Assembly: GCA_022414725.1 (NCBI GenBank)
Contig: CM039462.1
Coordinates: 59,911,029 to 59,975,028, forward strand
Direction: 5' to 3'
DNA length: 64,000 nucleotides
Origin: Microglena sp. YARC
Taxonomy: Eukaryota; Chlorophyta; Chlorophyceae; Chlamydomonadales; Chlamydomonadaceae
This document shows, piece by piece, positions 9,780-20,760 of this stretch (its first letter is position 1; every line of letters begins with the position of its first letter). The notes under the pieces are model-generated. The model was not told the DNA's origin and made no database searches. It saw only the letters and a list, made by a program, of their open reading frames with translations. The position numbers and the translations under genes were made by a program.

Positions 9780-10230
9780 GGCAAGTGTCAGCGATTGCTG
9801 TACTTGGTCTCACTGTGTTACTGGCACTGATCTGTGCTGGTCAGACTAGGGTCACTTGATGTGCCCCTTGGCTGTACCCTAACCCCGACTGCTAGTATCT
9901 TGACTGTCGCGACTATGGAAACAGTGTTGGACGTTAAAGGGAGTTAAAACAGATTAACTATGCACGTTATTGACACATAGTTAACGGACGACATTTGACG
10001 TTATATTAACGTTGATTAACGTGTGGACAAGTTAAGTTGAGTTAAGTCAAGTTAAGTGAACTGAAGTTAAGCTTTAAGATAACTTACGCAAGTTAATTTA
10101 AGACACGTTAAGTTGAGTTAAATCAAGTTAACTTAAGTTACGCTAACTTACTTAAGTTAACTTCAGAGACATGGGAACGTAGTAAAATCGTAGATGGACG
10201 AGCGGCACCGACTTGTTACATTTTTGTTGA
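9780..10230. repeat. Degenerate LTR-like/leader debris rich in GTTAA
   Basis: GTTAA recurs dozens of times (9930-10160). The segment GACTATGGAAACAG...GGACGTTAAA near 9910-9940 is the approximate reverse complement of the sequence TTTAACGTCCAAACCTGTTTCCATAGTG just upstream of the plus-strand Copia gag at about 27420-27450. It is therefore probably an inverted remnant of that Copia family's LTR or leader. No coding capacity. Confidence 0.4.
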
Positions 10231-10365
10231 TTCATACGGTATTGCATGCATTTTTATATTACAGTCCATGCTAACAGGCTCCAGCTGTTAATCAAGCTAA
10301 CCATCAATGTAATCAAGCTTACCATCAATGTAACCAATCAAGCTAACCATCAATGTAACCATCAA

Positions 10366-11110
10366 TATTGCCCCCCCCCCGCCCCACGTGGGGTGCACCC
10401 CCCAACCCCCACCCCAGACATATATGTGTACACACACTGTCCACCCCCACCCCCACCCCCACCCCCACTGTCCAGGTCAACCACTATCACCCCCACCCCG
10501 CCCCACACACCCACCCACACATAAGTTGATCTACCATCCACCACCATTGTCTAGGCCAACCACTGCCTCCCCCCCCCCCCCCCCCCCACCCCACACATAC
10601 ATGTGTACACACACTGTCCACCCCCACCCCCACTGTCCAAGTCAACCACTATCACCCCCACCCCTCCCACCCCACCCACCACTCATAAGCTGTCTACCAT
10701 CACCCCACCATTGTCCAGGCCAACCTCTGCCCAACCCACCCCCCACCCCCCCCACACACACGCATACATGTGTACACACACTGTCCACCCCCACCCCCGA
10801 CTGTCCAGGTCAACCACTATCACCCCCACCCCGCCCACACACCCCACACATAAGCAGTCTACCATCACCACCATTGTCCAGGCCAACCACTGCCCCCCCC
10901 CACCCCCACCCCCCCACACACACACACACGCATACATGTGTACACACACTGTCCACCCCCACCCCCACTGTCCAAGTCAACCACTATCACCCCCCACCCC
11001 GCCCCACCCACCCACCCACACATAAGCAGTCTAACATCACCACCATTGTCCAGGCCAACCACTCCCCCCCACCACCACCACCACCACACACACACACACA
11101 CAAACCGCCT
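10366..11110. repeat. C-rich tandem minisatellite, about 150-180 bp units
   Basis: About four to five degenerate units. Each runs through TACATGTGTACACACACTGT, CCACCCCCACCCCCACTGTCCA, GGTCAACCACTATCACCCCC, CACACATAAG and ACCATTGTCCAGGCCAACCAC. Long pro/his/thr open frames on the plus strand and Gly/Trp/Val frames on the minus strand are by-products of the composition. Confidence 0.8.
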
Positions 11111-12100
11111 GCACAAACACATGCAATGCGAATTTTATGCATTCAAGTATATATGTGTGGTTACAAGATGCCTCCCGTGGGTATCGCACATGAGGCCCGG
11201 GCTCTTACATATGCTTGTACACATATGTCCATACCAGTACCGGAACTTCTATCTACTGCCGTCACAATAATCAAGTGTATGTGTAGTAAACACAAGCGAG
11301 CAAGATGCCTTGCTGGGTATCGCACGAGCCTGACTTACTTGCCAAAGGGACGGTTATTAGTATACTTATATATAGGTATGTGTACATACCTATATATTTA
11401 TATATATGTTTTAAAACCCAATCCCACAATTAGGTTGTATGCTGATGTGTGTTGGTGCGTATGTATGTACCACCTAACATATATAGGTGGTACATACATA
11501 CGTATGTACATGCAAGTACGACTACTCCAAACCACTTGCATCGTCATCACTGTACGGTAATCGAGAGATGCCTCCCGTGGGTATCGCACAGGCCTATCTT
11601 TTGCAATCATGGGAAGACTCGAAGCAGACCCAGGGTTACTAACATACATGAAACACGAGAGGTGGTTCCATGTTATTCTAGCTATAGGTGGTACATATAT
11701 GTAACTACCTATAAATTGTAATACATCCAGGCATCCCTATCTTTAGGGTGGTGGGTGGTGGGGGGGCTATATATGTATATATATACCATAGGTGGTACGC
11801 TTCACGTGATGCCATCCTCTGGGCAGCTAGCTTCCTCCTCCCCTCAAGCTATGCAAGTGCGTAGCTCACTGCCTCAGACAAGTTTTGCATGTATACGTGT
11901 GTGTGTGAGTATATCTTGATAATAATGCTTATATATGACATACGCACACTTGCAGTGACATAAACACCAACGCTCACCAACATCTGCCCTTCACAATAGC
12001 TCCCACACACCTCCCCCCCCCCCCCCCCCCCCCCCCCCCCGCACACACACACACACAAACATCTGCACGGTGGTACACTGAATGGAAGGTTGCAACCCAT
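11111..12100. other. Non-coding, AT-dinucleotide and ATAGGTGGTACATA-type short repeats
   Basis: ATAGGTGGTAC recurs near 11483, 11691 and 11789, and CGTGGGTATCGCACA at 11176, 11576 (variant at about 11311). There are TATATA runs near 11370-11405 and 11765-11785, and a C28 tract at 12013-12040 followed by (CA)n. No gene seen. Confidence 0.5.
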
Positions 12101-13310
12101 GTTACTATGCCGTAGTTCAATTAATAAGACAGTGCAATAAATGGGAGCGTAAACAACAATGCACCGCCATTTCAGCCATTGTAACTTGGTTGGTCCTGTT
12201 TGTGCTGCCTGTGTGTGCTGCCCGCGAGAGGTGTCCTTGATTATTGTTGAAGGGGCCTGTGGTGGAAGGTATCAAAACGTAGTTAGTTCGATTCACAATA
12301 GTACAATGATTGAGGTGAAACATGGCTATGTAGTGTAGCTGCTCCTTGTGCCGCCCCCTTGCTTAGCATGATGTGTAGTCCTGCTTTAGCGTAATCATGG
12401 ACCCACACAAGCATACCATCCAACACATACAGACACAGGCTAACACATGACATTACATGGAGTCTATCACGCCAGTCAGAGTCAAGGCGTCAAAGTTATG
12501 TCCACCGTGTCCAATGCACACTCGAGGCTAATGCACGATCTGCGCTAGCAAGCTCATTAGTGGCACCCGTCGAAAGAGCATCCGTAGCGAGGCATCTGTT
12601 CGGTGCGGCGGTTACTTACAGACTTTTTGGTTTGATGTCAGCCTCTACATTGGTTTGGTGATGAAGCTAAACATCAAATCAAGCACTGCGCAGTAGTGCT
12701 CGGGCTCGAGCTAATGTAGGTGCCAAGCCATGTCGGTTACAAGCCACCGTCAAGCATGAACTACGAATTTCATGGCACTCGGCGTACCTGCATCATTGGC
12801 GACGCTCTGCTCGCTCATCCAGGTGTTGTTGAGTCGAAAAAGAATGGAGAGTTGGGGGGGGGGAAAGCAAGAAAGAAAACAAAATCAACGCAGGTCAGCA
12901 TGACTTTGGCGGTCACGAAAAACGGAGCAGGCAACGTGGTTGGAAGACAATGGTGTCGAACGGGAGCAAGCAGTCAATAAGTAAATGAGGAGGACCGGGG
13001 AGGACGCACGAATAACAATAATCTTCGCCGCTGGGGTCATACCAGCTGCAGGCCAGATGTACCGCGGTGTACAGCCAGTCCCCCTGCCACTCAGCGCCCA
13101 CTCGAGGTTGCAGTAACCGACAGGCCAGCTCGGCAGCGATACTTGCGAGCCTGCATGAACTCCGCAGGCATATATAGAGAGCTCGTTTTGCACCCTGCTT
13201 CTCCGCATTATCCACAGAAAGAAGCGGCATCCCGTTCCCGTACAAAATCTTGACGAGTCGGCGATGCCGGCAACCATAGTTTGCCTTACAAGCTTAATAA
13301 TTGAACTGTG
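12101..13310. other. No recognisable gene
   Basis: Moderate G+C. Overlapping minus-strand frames at about 12885-13277 and 12913-13245 lack family resemblance and splice context. A G9 run lies at 12855-12863. I see no supported gene, though an unrecognised exon cannot be excluded at 12.9-13.25 kb. Confidence 0.35.
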
Positions 13311-13960
13311 AGCAATGTAACCAAGTTCAAGTTCAATATAGTTAGGAACTATATATAAGGACTTATGAAGCTAGCATTAGCCCAGTCCCATCAGGGTTAG
13401 GAAATGTAGCTATTAATGCCTGCGTATGCCACATATGTGTGAGCTCTTTGTAGAGCGACGTATGGAATACCGATATACGGTAACCATATTGTTTGACTGC
13501 TGATGATGAATCATGGGAGTGGGTAGGGGAGTTCAGTTACACTACAGAGCAGCCGAATTGTTAGCTGAAACTATGTAACCAAGTTCGAGTTCAGGCCCAT
13601 CGTAGTAAGGAGCGTAGTAATTGATGCATGTATATGCCAAACATGTATGTGCTCTATTCAAACGACCTTGGTATACCGGTATCCGAAAACCATGGTGTTT
13701 TTTCTGCTGATGAATCATGGGGGTGGGTAGGGGACTTCAATTACACTCATTCTGATAACCATGCTACATCACGGTACTGCCTGTTCAAATTCAGGCCCAT
13801 CATAGTAAGGAGCGTAGTAATTGATGCATGTATATGCCGTACATACATGCATGTGCTCCTTTCAAAACGACCTTTGGTAACCCGGTATCCGAAAACCGTA
13901 GTGTTTGTCTGCTGATGAATCATGGGAGTGGGTAGAGGACTGTAGTTGTAGATCGTAACC
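13311..13960. repeat. Degenerate tandem repeat, about 204-bp units, three copies
   Basis: The landmark TGCTGATGAATCATGGG (with small changes) recurs at about 13499, 13705 and 13911. Each copy is preceded by GGCCCATC-TAGTAAGGAGCGTAGTAATTGATGCATGTATATGCC or a diverged form. Unit one is the most diverged. Confidence 0.65.
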
Positions 13961-14734
13961 TTGCTTCCATTATGTTACTCAAGGTTACCAAGTTAGGTGC
14001 CATCGGTGTTTGGTTCGATTTGCAACTAATACTAATATAGGGCAGTGTGTCCGTGTACTGCTCAGCGACCTATACCTTATGCCTCTTGTATTTGCAAATG
14101 TAATTCCCCCCATAAAGTGGGTCTCAGAAAAGCATGGCAAAACTAACATGGCGAATGGGTCTATGGCTTTGACTGTCTCAAGCTCAGACCTGAAATCCAG
14201 TTGGCAAAGGGTCTTATGTCATTTTTACATGTCCTTGTCACATGTTACTATGCCCATGCTAGCTGTAAAACCAAGTAGCAATTCTAATCAGGAGCATTAA
14301 CTTGCTAGGGTATTGTAGCCAGACCGGTACATCGTCGGTATTTAGGCAGACCTTTGAAATCGTTTGAATCAACTGGTTTGAATCAATGAACCCCTATCAA
14401 GCGGTTTTCCCCTTGAATCAGGGTACCTTGAAAACAGTTTGAATCAGTGATTCAATTCAAGCAGCTTATTCATTGAATCAGACGGAAGTCAATCAAGACA
14501 ATATCAAACGGAATTCAAGGTGGTCGAAGATATTGCACTTCGAAATGTAGCTAAGCTCCCATATGTAGGCTGCCGAGAGGTAGGAAGCTTTGAATCCGAG
14601 GCGGGCGAGCGCCTAGCGATAACCGGCACAAATCCGTACCTTGTAGTACATTAGTTGTGCTTTCATTGGCTAGACAAAAATCTAGGGTGGGGTGTAGGTG
14701 CTAGCAAGATGATGGCTGTAATTTCAAGTGTCAC
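13961..14734. other. Non-coding; isolated minisatellite unit and GAATCAA-rich stretch
   Basis: A single unit of the 43-bp family (GGGCAGTGTGTCCGTGTACTGCTCAGCGACCTATAC) sits at about 14039-14075. A stretch with repeated TTTGAATCA words (14350-14480) resembles 21180-21360. Otherwise nothing. Confidence 0.45.
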
Positions 14735-14860
14735 AACTGGCTATGTAACCAAGTTGAAGTCTAGCTATGTAACCAAGTTGAAGTCTGGCTACGTAACCAA
14801 GTTGAAGTCTGGCTATGTAACCAAGTTGAAGTCTGGCTATGTAACCAAGTTGAAGTTGAA
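14735..14860. repeat. 24-bp minisatellite, five copies
   Basis: Units of GTAACCAAGTTGAAGTCTGG plus CTAT follow one another with one or two changes. The isolated words TGTAACCAAGTT also occur at 13315, 13576 and 21430. Confidence 0.85.
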
Positions 14861-15009
14861 TGTAGGAGTTTGGAAACAGCCCAAGTAGGGTGTGTGTGCG
14901 TGTTTAAGTACTCGCACTTTGGACAATGGTAGGAAAGAAACTTTTACAAGAAAGGAAACAAATATAATGCCAGAAAACAAATTGGTATCATATATTTAAT
15001 TTTCCTGCT

Positions 15010-15425
15010 GAGGACGGCTTAGCTGGCTCGAAGCTACACAACAACCTAGTATACAGAGAGACAGCCTAATGGAGCTGGCTGGAAGCTATACAACCTGGCA
15101 CACAAAGTGAAAGTCTTATGGAGCTGGCTGGAAGCTGTACAACCTAATGGAGCTGGGTGGAAGCTTTACAACCTGCCACACAAGTGAAAGTCTAATGGAG
15201 CTGGCTGGAAGCTCTACAACCTAATGGAGCTGGCTAGAAGCTGTACAACCTAATGCAGCTGGCTGGAAGCTGTACAACCTAATGGATCTGGCTAGAAGCT
15301 GTACAACCTGTCACACAAAGTGAAATTCTATTGAAGCTGGCTGGAAGTTCTACAACCTAAGGAGCTATCTGGAAGCTGTACAACCCATGGCTGGAAGCTG
15401 TACAACCTAATGGAGCTGGCTGGAA
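15010..15425. repeat. About 28-bp minisatellite AATGGAGCTGGCTGGAAGCT
   Basis: More than ten degenerate copies of a unit reading TGGAGCTGGCTGGAAGCT plus GTACAACCTAA, with occasional longer inserts (CACACAAAGTGAAAGTCT). Confidence 0.8.
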
Positions 15426-15620
15426 GTTAGGTCTAATTCAGCTGTAGGGAAAGTATTCATCGTTGTGGGTATCGCACAATTGATGAATACAATACAGTGC
15501 TCTCGTGGGTATCGCACAAGAAGGCTGTATATTGTCAACTACCAGGCCCGGCTATTGTCCAAGGTGGTGGAAGGGATAATAGGCCTATCTACTGCTGTGC
15601 TTGAAATTTCAAATTAAATT

Positions 15621-15712
15621 TTTGGGTTTTTTGTATGAGGGTTTAAAGGTACTGCCTGTCTTGGTCAACAAGGACAGGCAGTACCTTTAAACCCTCATAA
15701 ACAAAACCCAAA
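15621..15712. repeat. Long near-perfect hairpin (about 40-bp arms)
   Basis: The left arm 15621-15663 and right arm about 15668-15712 are reverse complements apart from a few mismatches near the outer end and one bulged G by the loop. Core words are GGTTTAAAGGTACTGCCTGT and its complement. The loop is about 5 bases (GTCAA). This is the structure expected of a MITE-like fold-back or a hairpin RNA. Confidence 0.8.
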
Positions 15713-15949
15713 CTAAAGTCACCCTATGATTACTGCTCCATGCTACTATATATTCAGGGCACTAACATGCCTTAATATCCCATTGGCTAAGCTTGGCACC
15801 ACATGATGGCAGCTTCCAGGCAGCTCCACTACTGCATATTCGTCCTTTACTTGCTCCCAACAGCCAGCATTCATGAATGACCTGCAAGGGGAAAAACGTT
15901 AGAATGAGTAAGATAATGCTGCTTAGAATGTGCTGCACTTATCATGTTG

Positions 15950-16925
15950 GTGACTTAAGTGTGTGCAGAGGGTGGTGGATGCATACATGGCTAAACGCAT
16001 TGACCACCCATTTTGTAGCAAGCAGCCTCAAGGGCGCTTATGCGGCTACATAATGGGCAGGTGCAGCTAAGCCATATTTTTTTATTACTGACATGCATTA
16101 ATTAAGTTGTTACATGAGGGTGGTTCAGGCATACCATACAAGGCAAATCGCATCTCCCGCCCATTCTGTAGCAAGCAGCCTCAAGGGCGCTTATCGGGCT
16201 ACAGTATGGGTAGGTTCAGCTAAGCCATATTATGATATTATTGATAAGTAACATGCATTCATTAAGTTGTTACATGAGGGTGGTTCAGGCATACCATACA
16301 AGGCAAATCGCATCTGCCGCCCATTCTGTAGCAAGCAGCCTCAAGGGCGCTTATCGGGCTACAGTATGGGTAGGTTCAGCTAAGCCATATTCTGATATTA
16401 TTGATAAGTAACATGCATTAATTAAGTTGTTACATGAGGGTGGTTCAGGCATACCATACAAGGCAAATCGCATCTCCCGCCCATTCTGTAGCAAGCAGCC
16501 TCAAGGGCGCTTATCGGGCTACAGTATGGGTAGGTTCAGCTAAGCCATATTCTGATATTATTGATAAGTAACATGCATTCATTAAGTTGTTACATGAGGG
16601 TGGTTCAGGCATACCATACAAGGCAAATCGCATCTCCCGCCCATTCTGTAGCAAGCAGCCTCAAGGGCGCTTATCGGGCTACAGTATGGGTAGGTTCAGC
16701 TAAGCCATATTCTGATATTATTGATAAGTAACATGCATTCATTAAGTTGTTACATGAGGGTGGTTCAGGCATACCATACAAGGCAAATCGCATCTCCCCG
16801 CCCATTCTGTAGCAAGCAGCCTCAAGGGCGCTTATCGGGCTACAGTATGGGTAGGTTCAGCTAAGCCATATTCTGATATTATTGATAAGTAACATGCATT
16901 CATTAAGTTGTTACATGAGGGTGGT
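15950..16925. repeat. 160-bp satellite, about six units
   Basis: The landmark ATTAAGTTGTTACATGAGGG occurs at 16101, 16261, 16421, 16581, 16741 and 16902, a period of 160 (last 161). The four inner units are nearly identical; the first unit (about 15950-16100) is diverged and the last ends just 40 bp from the histone exon. Each unit has a short internal GTAGCAAGCAGCC...GGGCTACAGTATGGG symmetry. Confidence 0.9.
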
Positions 16926-16967
16926 GCAGGCATGAAAGCATAACTCACCACAACTTCTGGCCAAGTC

Positions 16968-17056
16968 CTAGTTTCGCTCCCCTCGAATCCTCCGAGCGAG
17001 CTGCAAGTGGAAACAGACATCAAAGTTAGTGAATGAGTGAGTGTTTCAAGTAGCTC

Positions 17057-17092
<36 letters not shown>

Positions 17093-17556
17093 ATCCCCCT
17101 CCCAACCCCCTTGTTCTATAGTGTTGTGTAGTGTTGTGTAGTGTTGTGTAGTGTTGTATAGTGTTGTGTACTGTTGTGTAGTGTAGTGTAGTGTACTGTT
17201 GTGTTTTGTCGTGTACGGGTCCCAGCAGCTGCAGCATATTTTTACCAAAGGCCAACTGCCCACCTAGGGATCTGCCCAGAAGCTGCAGCATATTTTTGTG
17301 TGGATCCAACTCTTACCCCCCACCCGCCCACCCACCCCCCACCCCACCCCCAACCCCTGTAGATAGCGCACCTGCATATCCTTGGGCATAATGGTTACCC
17401 GCTTGGCATGTATAGCCGCCAGATTAGTGTTCTCGAAGAGGCCCACCAAGTAGGCCTCTGTCGCTTCATGAAGGGCCAAATTTGCCCCTGCTTGGATTCT
17501 GTAATTTCCGAAATCTTGTACAATTTGTCGAACTAGCCTCGTGTAACTACGAGGAG
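16968..17556 (-). CDS. Divergent histone H3 variant, last two exons
   Basis: On the minus strand, exon 17372 to about 17556 encodes the H3 fold: alpha-N/alpha-1 [11 protein letters not shown], loop 1 plus alpha-2 [20 protein letters not shown], and [19 protein letters not shown] donor (CAG|GTGCGC) follows at 17371. An intron of 371 bp ends at TTGCAG (17001), and exon 16968-17000 gives [10 protein letters not shown] and a TAG stop, exactly the H3 C-terminus, in phase. H3 packages DNA in nucleosomes. The core differs from canonical H3 at many positions (for example REIA is RQIV, and loop 1 is one residue shorter), so this is a variant or a decaying copy. The upstream exon boundary is uncertain (an AG lies at about 17557) and no N-terminal tail exon was found within the next few kb. 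The lack of a lengthened loop 1 argues against a simple CENP-A call. Confidence 0.75.
17060..17210. repeat. C33 tract plus GTGTTGTGTA minisatellite inside the H3 intron
   Basis: A run of 33 C (17060-17092) is followed by GTGTTGT(G/A)TA-type units (17118-17210). On the transcribed strand this puts a G33 run between the two exons. Confidence 0.85.
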
Positions 17557-17564
17557 CAGCTTGC

Positions 17565-17657
17565 ACTAACGAGGCAACGATCACAAGGCCAAGATGCAGT
17601 TGGCGACCAGGGCTGCTCACCGATGCATGTATGCCTTGTGATCGTTGCCTCGTTAGT
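17565..17657. repeat. Perfect 25-bp inverted repeat just upstream of the H3 exon
   Basis: 17565-17589 and 17633-17657 are perfect reverse complements (core ACTAACGAGGCAACGATCAC) with a 43-bp loop. The structure begins 8-9 bp before the estimated exon start. Confidence 0.85.
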
Positions 17658-18194
17658 AGTTGTCTCCAGTCGAAGTGAAGAAAAAAAAAGAGGAAGAGGA
17701 GGATCGTAGCGTAGCGTTCAGAATGCGAGTTTACAATCTGGTGGCTCGAATTGCACTTGGCCGGTTCAGTTTGTGGGTTCAGGGGTTTGGCGTGCGTGGC
17801 TCCGTTGCCAGGGATCTTCTACTGGGCGCGGGGACAGCTGAGAGCCGGACAGGAGTACGGTACACGGTTGCTTGGAACAACAGTCCAGCTAGCACTACAA
17901 CAGTTCGCGTCCCGGATTTATTGGAACAGGGAAGAGAGGAACCAACGGTGAAGGGCCAGAAAGGGTAGGAAAGGGAATATACGGTTTAGCACAAGGGTCT
18001 ATATTGCTTATTAACCGTAGGTATTTCGGCCCAATTTCAGCAGTGAATACAACTGCATTATTTAATGAATAACTATTCAAATCTTTTGCATACCGTACTT
18101 CCTTTAAGTTACATAGACTTAGATATGAATAAGGGATGCTTTGGAATATATGTCAAAGAGGTCATCAATGTAATAAAACATGTTTATAACATAC
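17658..18194. other. No recognised gene
   Basis: A purine run (17680-17702) and unremarkable sequence. Open frames at 17660-17968 have no family resemblance. No H3 N-terminal tail exon is visible on the minus strand here. Confidence 0.35.
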
Positions 18195-19070
18195 CCCCAT
18201 AGACTATCCTACAGGTAGGAAAATGGTCCCTGAACTTGTCAGGTACCCATATGGGATCAGTCCGATTCAGGAAAACCAAAGATCAGAAGCAGATTCGAAG
18301 GAACGAGGAAGTTCTGAGTTTAAATCAGTAGTTACCGATCTGCGCTGTTTAAACCGTAACCAGTTGAGATCCTGAACCCCATAGACTATCCTACAGTAGG
18401 AAAATGGTCCCTGAACTTGTCAGGTACCTATATGTGATCAGTCCGATTCAGGAAAACCAAAGATCAGAAGCAGATTCGAAGGAACGAGGAAGTTCTGAGT
18501 TCAAATCAGTAGTTACTGATCTGCGCTGTTTAAACCGTAACCAGTTGAGATCCTGAACCCCATAGACTATCCTACAGTAGGAAAATGGTCCCTGAACTTG
18601 TCAGGTACCTATATGTGATCAGTCCGATTCAGGAAAACCAAAGATCAGAAGCAGATTCGAAGGAACGAGGAAGTTCTGAGTTTAAATCAGTAGTTACCGA
18701 TCTGCGCTGTTTAAACCGTAACCAGTTGAGATCCTGAACCCCATAGACTATCCTACAGTAGGAAAATGGTCCCTGAACTTGTCAGGTACCTATATGTGAT
18801 CAGTCCGATTCAGGAAACCAAAGATCAGAAGCAGATTCGAAGGAACGAGGAAGTTCTGAGTTTAAATCAGTAGTTACCGATGTGCGCTCTTTAAACCGTA
18901 ACCAGTTGAGATCCTGAACCCCATAAACTATCCTCCAGTAGGAAAATGGTCCCTGAACTTGTCAGGTGCCTATATGTGATCAGTCCGATTCAGTAAAACC
19001 AAAGATCAGAAGCAGATTCGAAGGAACGAGGAAGTTCTGAGTTTAAATCAGTAGTTACCGATCTGCGCTG
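18195..19070. repeat. 181-bp satellite, about five head-to-tail units (orientation A)
   Basis: CCCCATAGACTATCCTACAG starts near 18195, 18377, 18558, 18739 and 18919, a period of 180-182 bp. Units are more than 95% alike by eye. Each contains CAGATTCGAAGGAACGAGGA. Confidence 0.9.
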
Positions 19071-19790
19071 TTCGAAAGGCGCGGATCTGTAACCAGTTCT
19101 CTAAGCTCAGAACTTCCCCGTCCCTTCGAATCTGGTTATGACATTTTGTTTACCTGAATCTAATTTATCAGATATAGGTACCTAAGAAGTTTAGAAACCA
19201 TTATCGTAGTGTAGGATAGCCTACTGGCGTGCAGGGTACCAACTGGTAGCTGTTCGAAAGGCGCGGATCTGTAACTAGTTCTCTAATCTCAGAACTTCCC
19301 CGTCCCTTCGATTCTGGTTATGATATTTTGTTTTCCTGAATCGATATAATCATATATAGGTACCTAAGAAGTTTAGAAACCATTATCTAGGTGTAGGATA
19401 GCCCTACTGGCGTGCAGGGTCCCAACTGGTCGCCGTTCGAAAGGCACGGATCTGTAACCAGTTCTCTAAGCTCAGAACTTCCTCGTCCCTTCGAATCTGG
19501 TTATGATCTTTTGTTTTCCCGAATCTAAATAATCACATATAGGTACATGAGAAGTTTAGAAACCATTATCATAGTGGAGGATAGCCTACTGGTGTGCAGG
19601 GTCCCAACTGGTCGCTGTTCGAAAGGCGCGGATGTGTAACCAGTTCTCTAAGCTCAGAACTTCCTCGTCCCTTTGAATCTGGTTATGATCTTTTGTTTTC
19701 CAGAATCGGAATAATCATATTTGGGTACATGAGAAGTTTCGGGATCATTATCCCCCATTGTTCATCAGGTTTGATTAGCATGACCCCCAT
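19071..19790. repeat. Same satellite family in inverted orientation, about four units
   Basis: TTCGAAAGGC occurs at 19071, 19253, about 19436 and 19618 (period 182). These units carry TCCTCGTCCCTTCGAATCTG, the reverse complement (one base differs) of the word in the preceding array. They are more diverged from it than its units are from one another. Confidence 0.8.
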
Positions 19791-20760
19791 CAGGGTTGTC
19801 TAGGTCCTGCGACGCAGATCCCGCATGCACCGCAGGCGCAGGCCCCGAGAATCCGATTCAAATATGGCGACCTGCTTCTCCGCCCATGCGCGTGCGGTTA
19901 CGGCGGTACTGCATGCTGTACAGTTCAAACTGGTCAGCGCAATGGGTTAGCGCTTCAACTTAGCGGCTGTGCAAGCTTTCACTGTTCACTGCGCGTCAAT
20001 TGGTTCTCGACTCAGCGATATTCCTGCAGAATAGCGCACCATGCTGCCTGCTTTCCTTGAATTAACTTGGACTGATCTATTCATAGCTTCAGCCATTCCC
20101 GAATTGCTTCCTAGATCCGTCAATACCTACATGCGCGAGCACTTTGCTTCCGCGGCACTTTGCTTTGGGAATGGTTGTGCTTCAACTCAAGACTGTAGCG
20201 ACCTTCTTCTCCGCCCACGCCGGCGCGTGCGGTTAAGGTACTGCATTTTTCGTTTCGTCAAGTGGTGCCTTACTTGACCAGAGTTGTGTCGCAGGCATTA
20301 AGGCAGCTGCAGCAAAATGACCTATCATGGAGCCGCAAGAGTTCCAATGCTCGAGGTGTGAAACAGGTGCGCAGTCAGATAGCGACATGCTGCCTGCTTT
20401 CCTTGAATTAACTTGGACTGAGCTTGCTTTCATAGCTTCAGCCATTCCCGAATTACTTCTGAGATCCGTCAATACCTACACGCGCGAGCACTTTGCTTCA
20501 GCGGTACTTTGCTTTGGGAATTGTTGTGCTTCAACCCCAAGACTGTAGCGACCTGCTTCTCCGCCCCCGCGCGTGCGGTTAAGGTACTGCGTTTTGCGTC
20601 TCGTCAAGTGGTGCCTTACTTGACCAGAATTTGTCTCAACTTTGACTGACTCGCTTTTTCGAGTTGTTCCGCAGGCATTAAGGCAGCTGCAGCAAGTCGA
20701 CCTATCGTCCAGCTCATCATGGAGCCGCAAGAGTTCCAATGCTCGAGGTGCAAAACAGGT
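19791..20760. repeat. Degenerate tandem duplication, about 345-bp units
   Basis: The segment ATGCTGCCTGCTTTCCTTGA begins at 20041 and again at 20388. The landmark TTCTCCGCCC..GCGTGCGGTTA occurs near 19875, 20208 and 20556. TGGAGCCGCAAGAGTTCCAATG occurs at 20327 and 20719. Two to three partial units; short frames through it are not supported as genes. Confidence 0.7.

Noticed and set aside
10388..11560. Open frame of 390 codons rich in Pro, His and Thr
   Set aside because: It follows a C-rich tandem repeat; two other plus-strand frames and several minus-strand frames are open as well, which is compositional.
16968..17556. Calling the H3 gene a centromeric CENP-A
   Set aside because: Loop 1 is not longer than in H3, and the [17 protein letters not shown] region is canonical; satellite neighbours alone are not enough.
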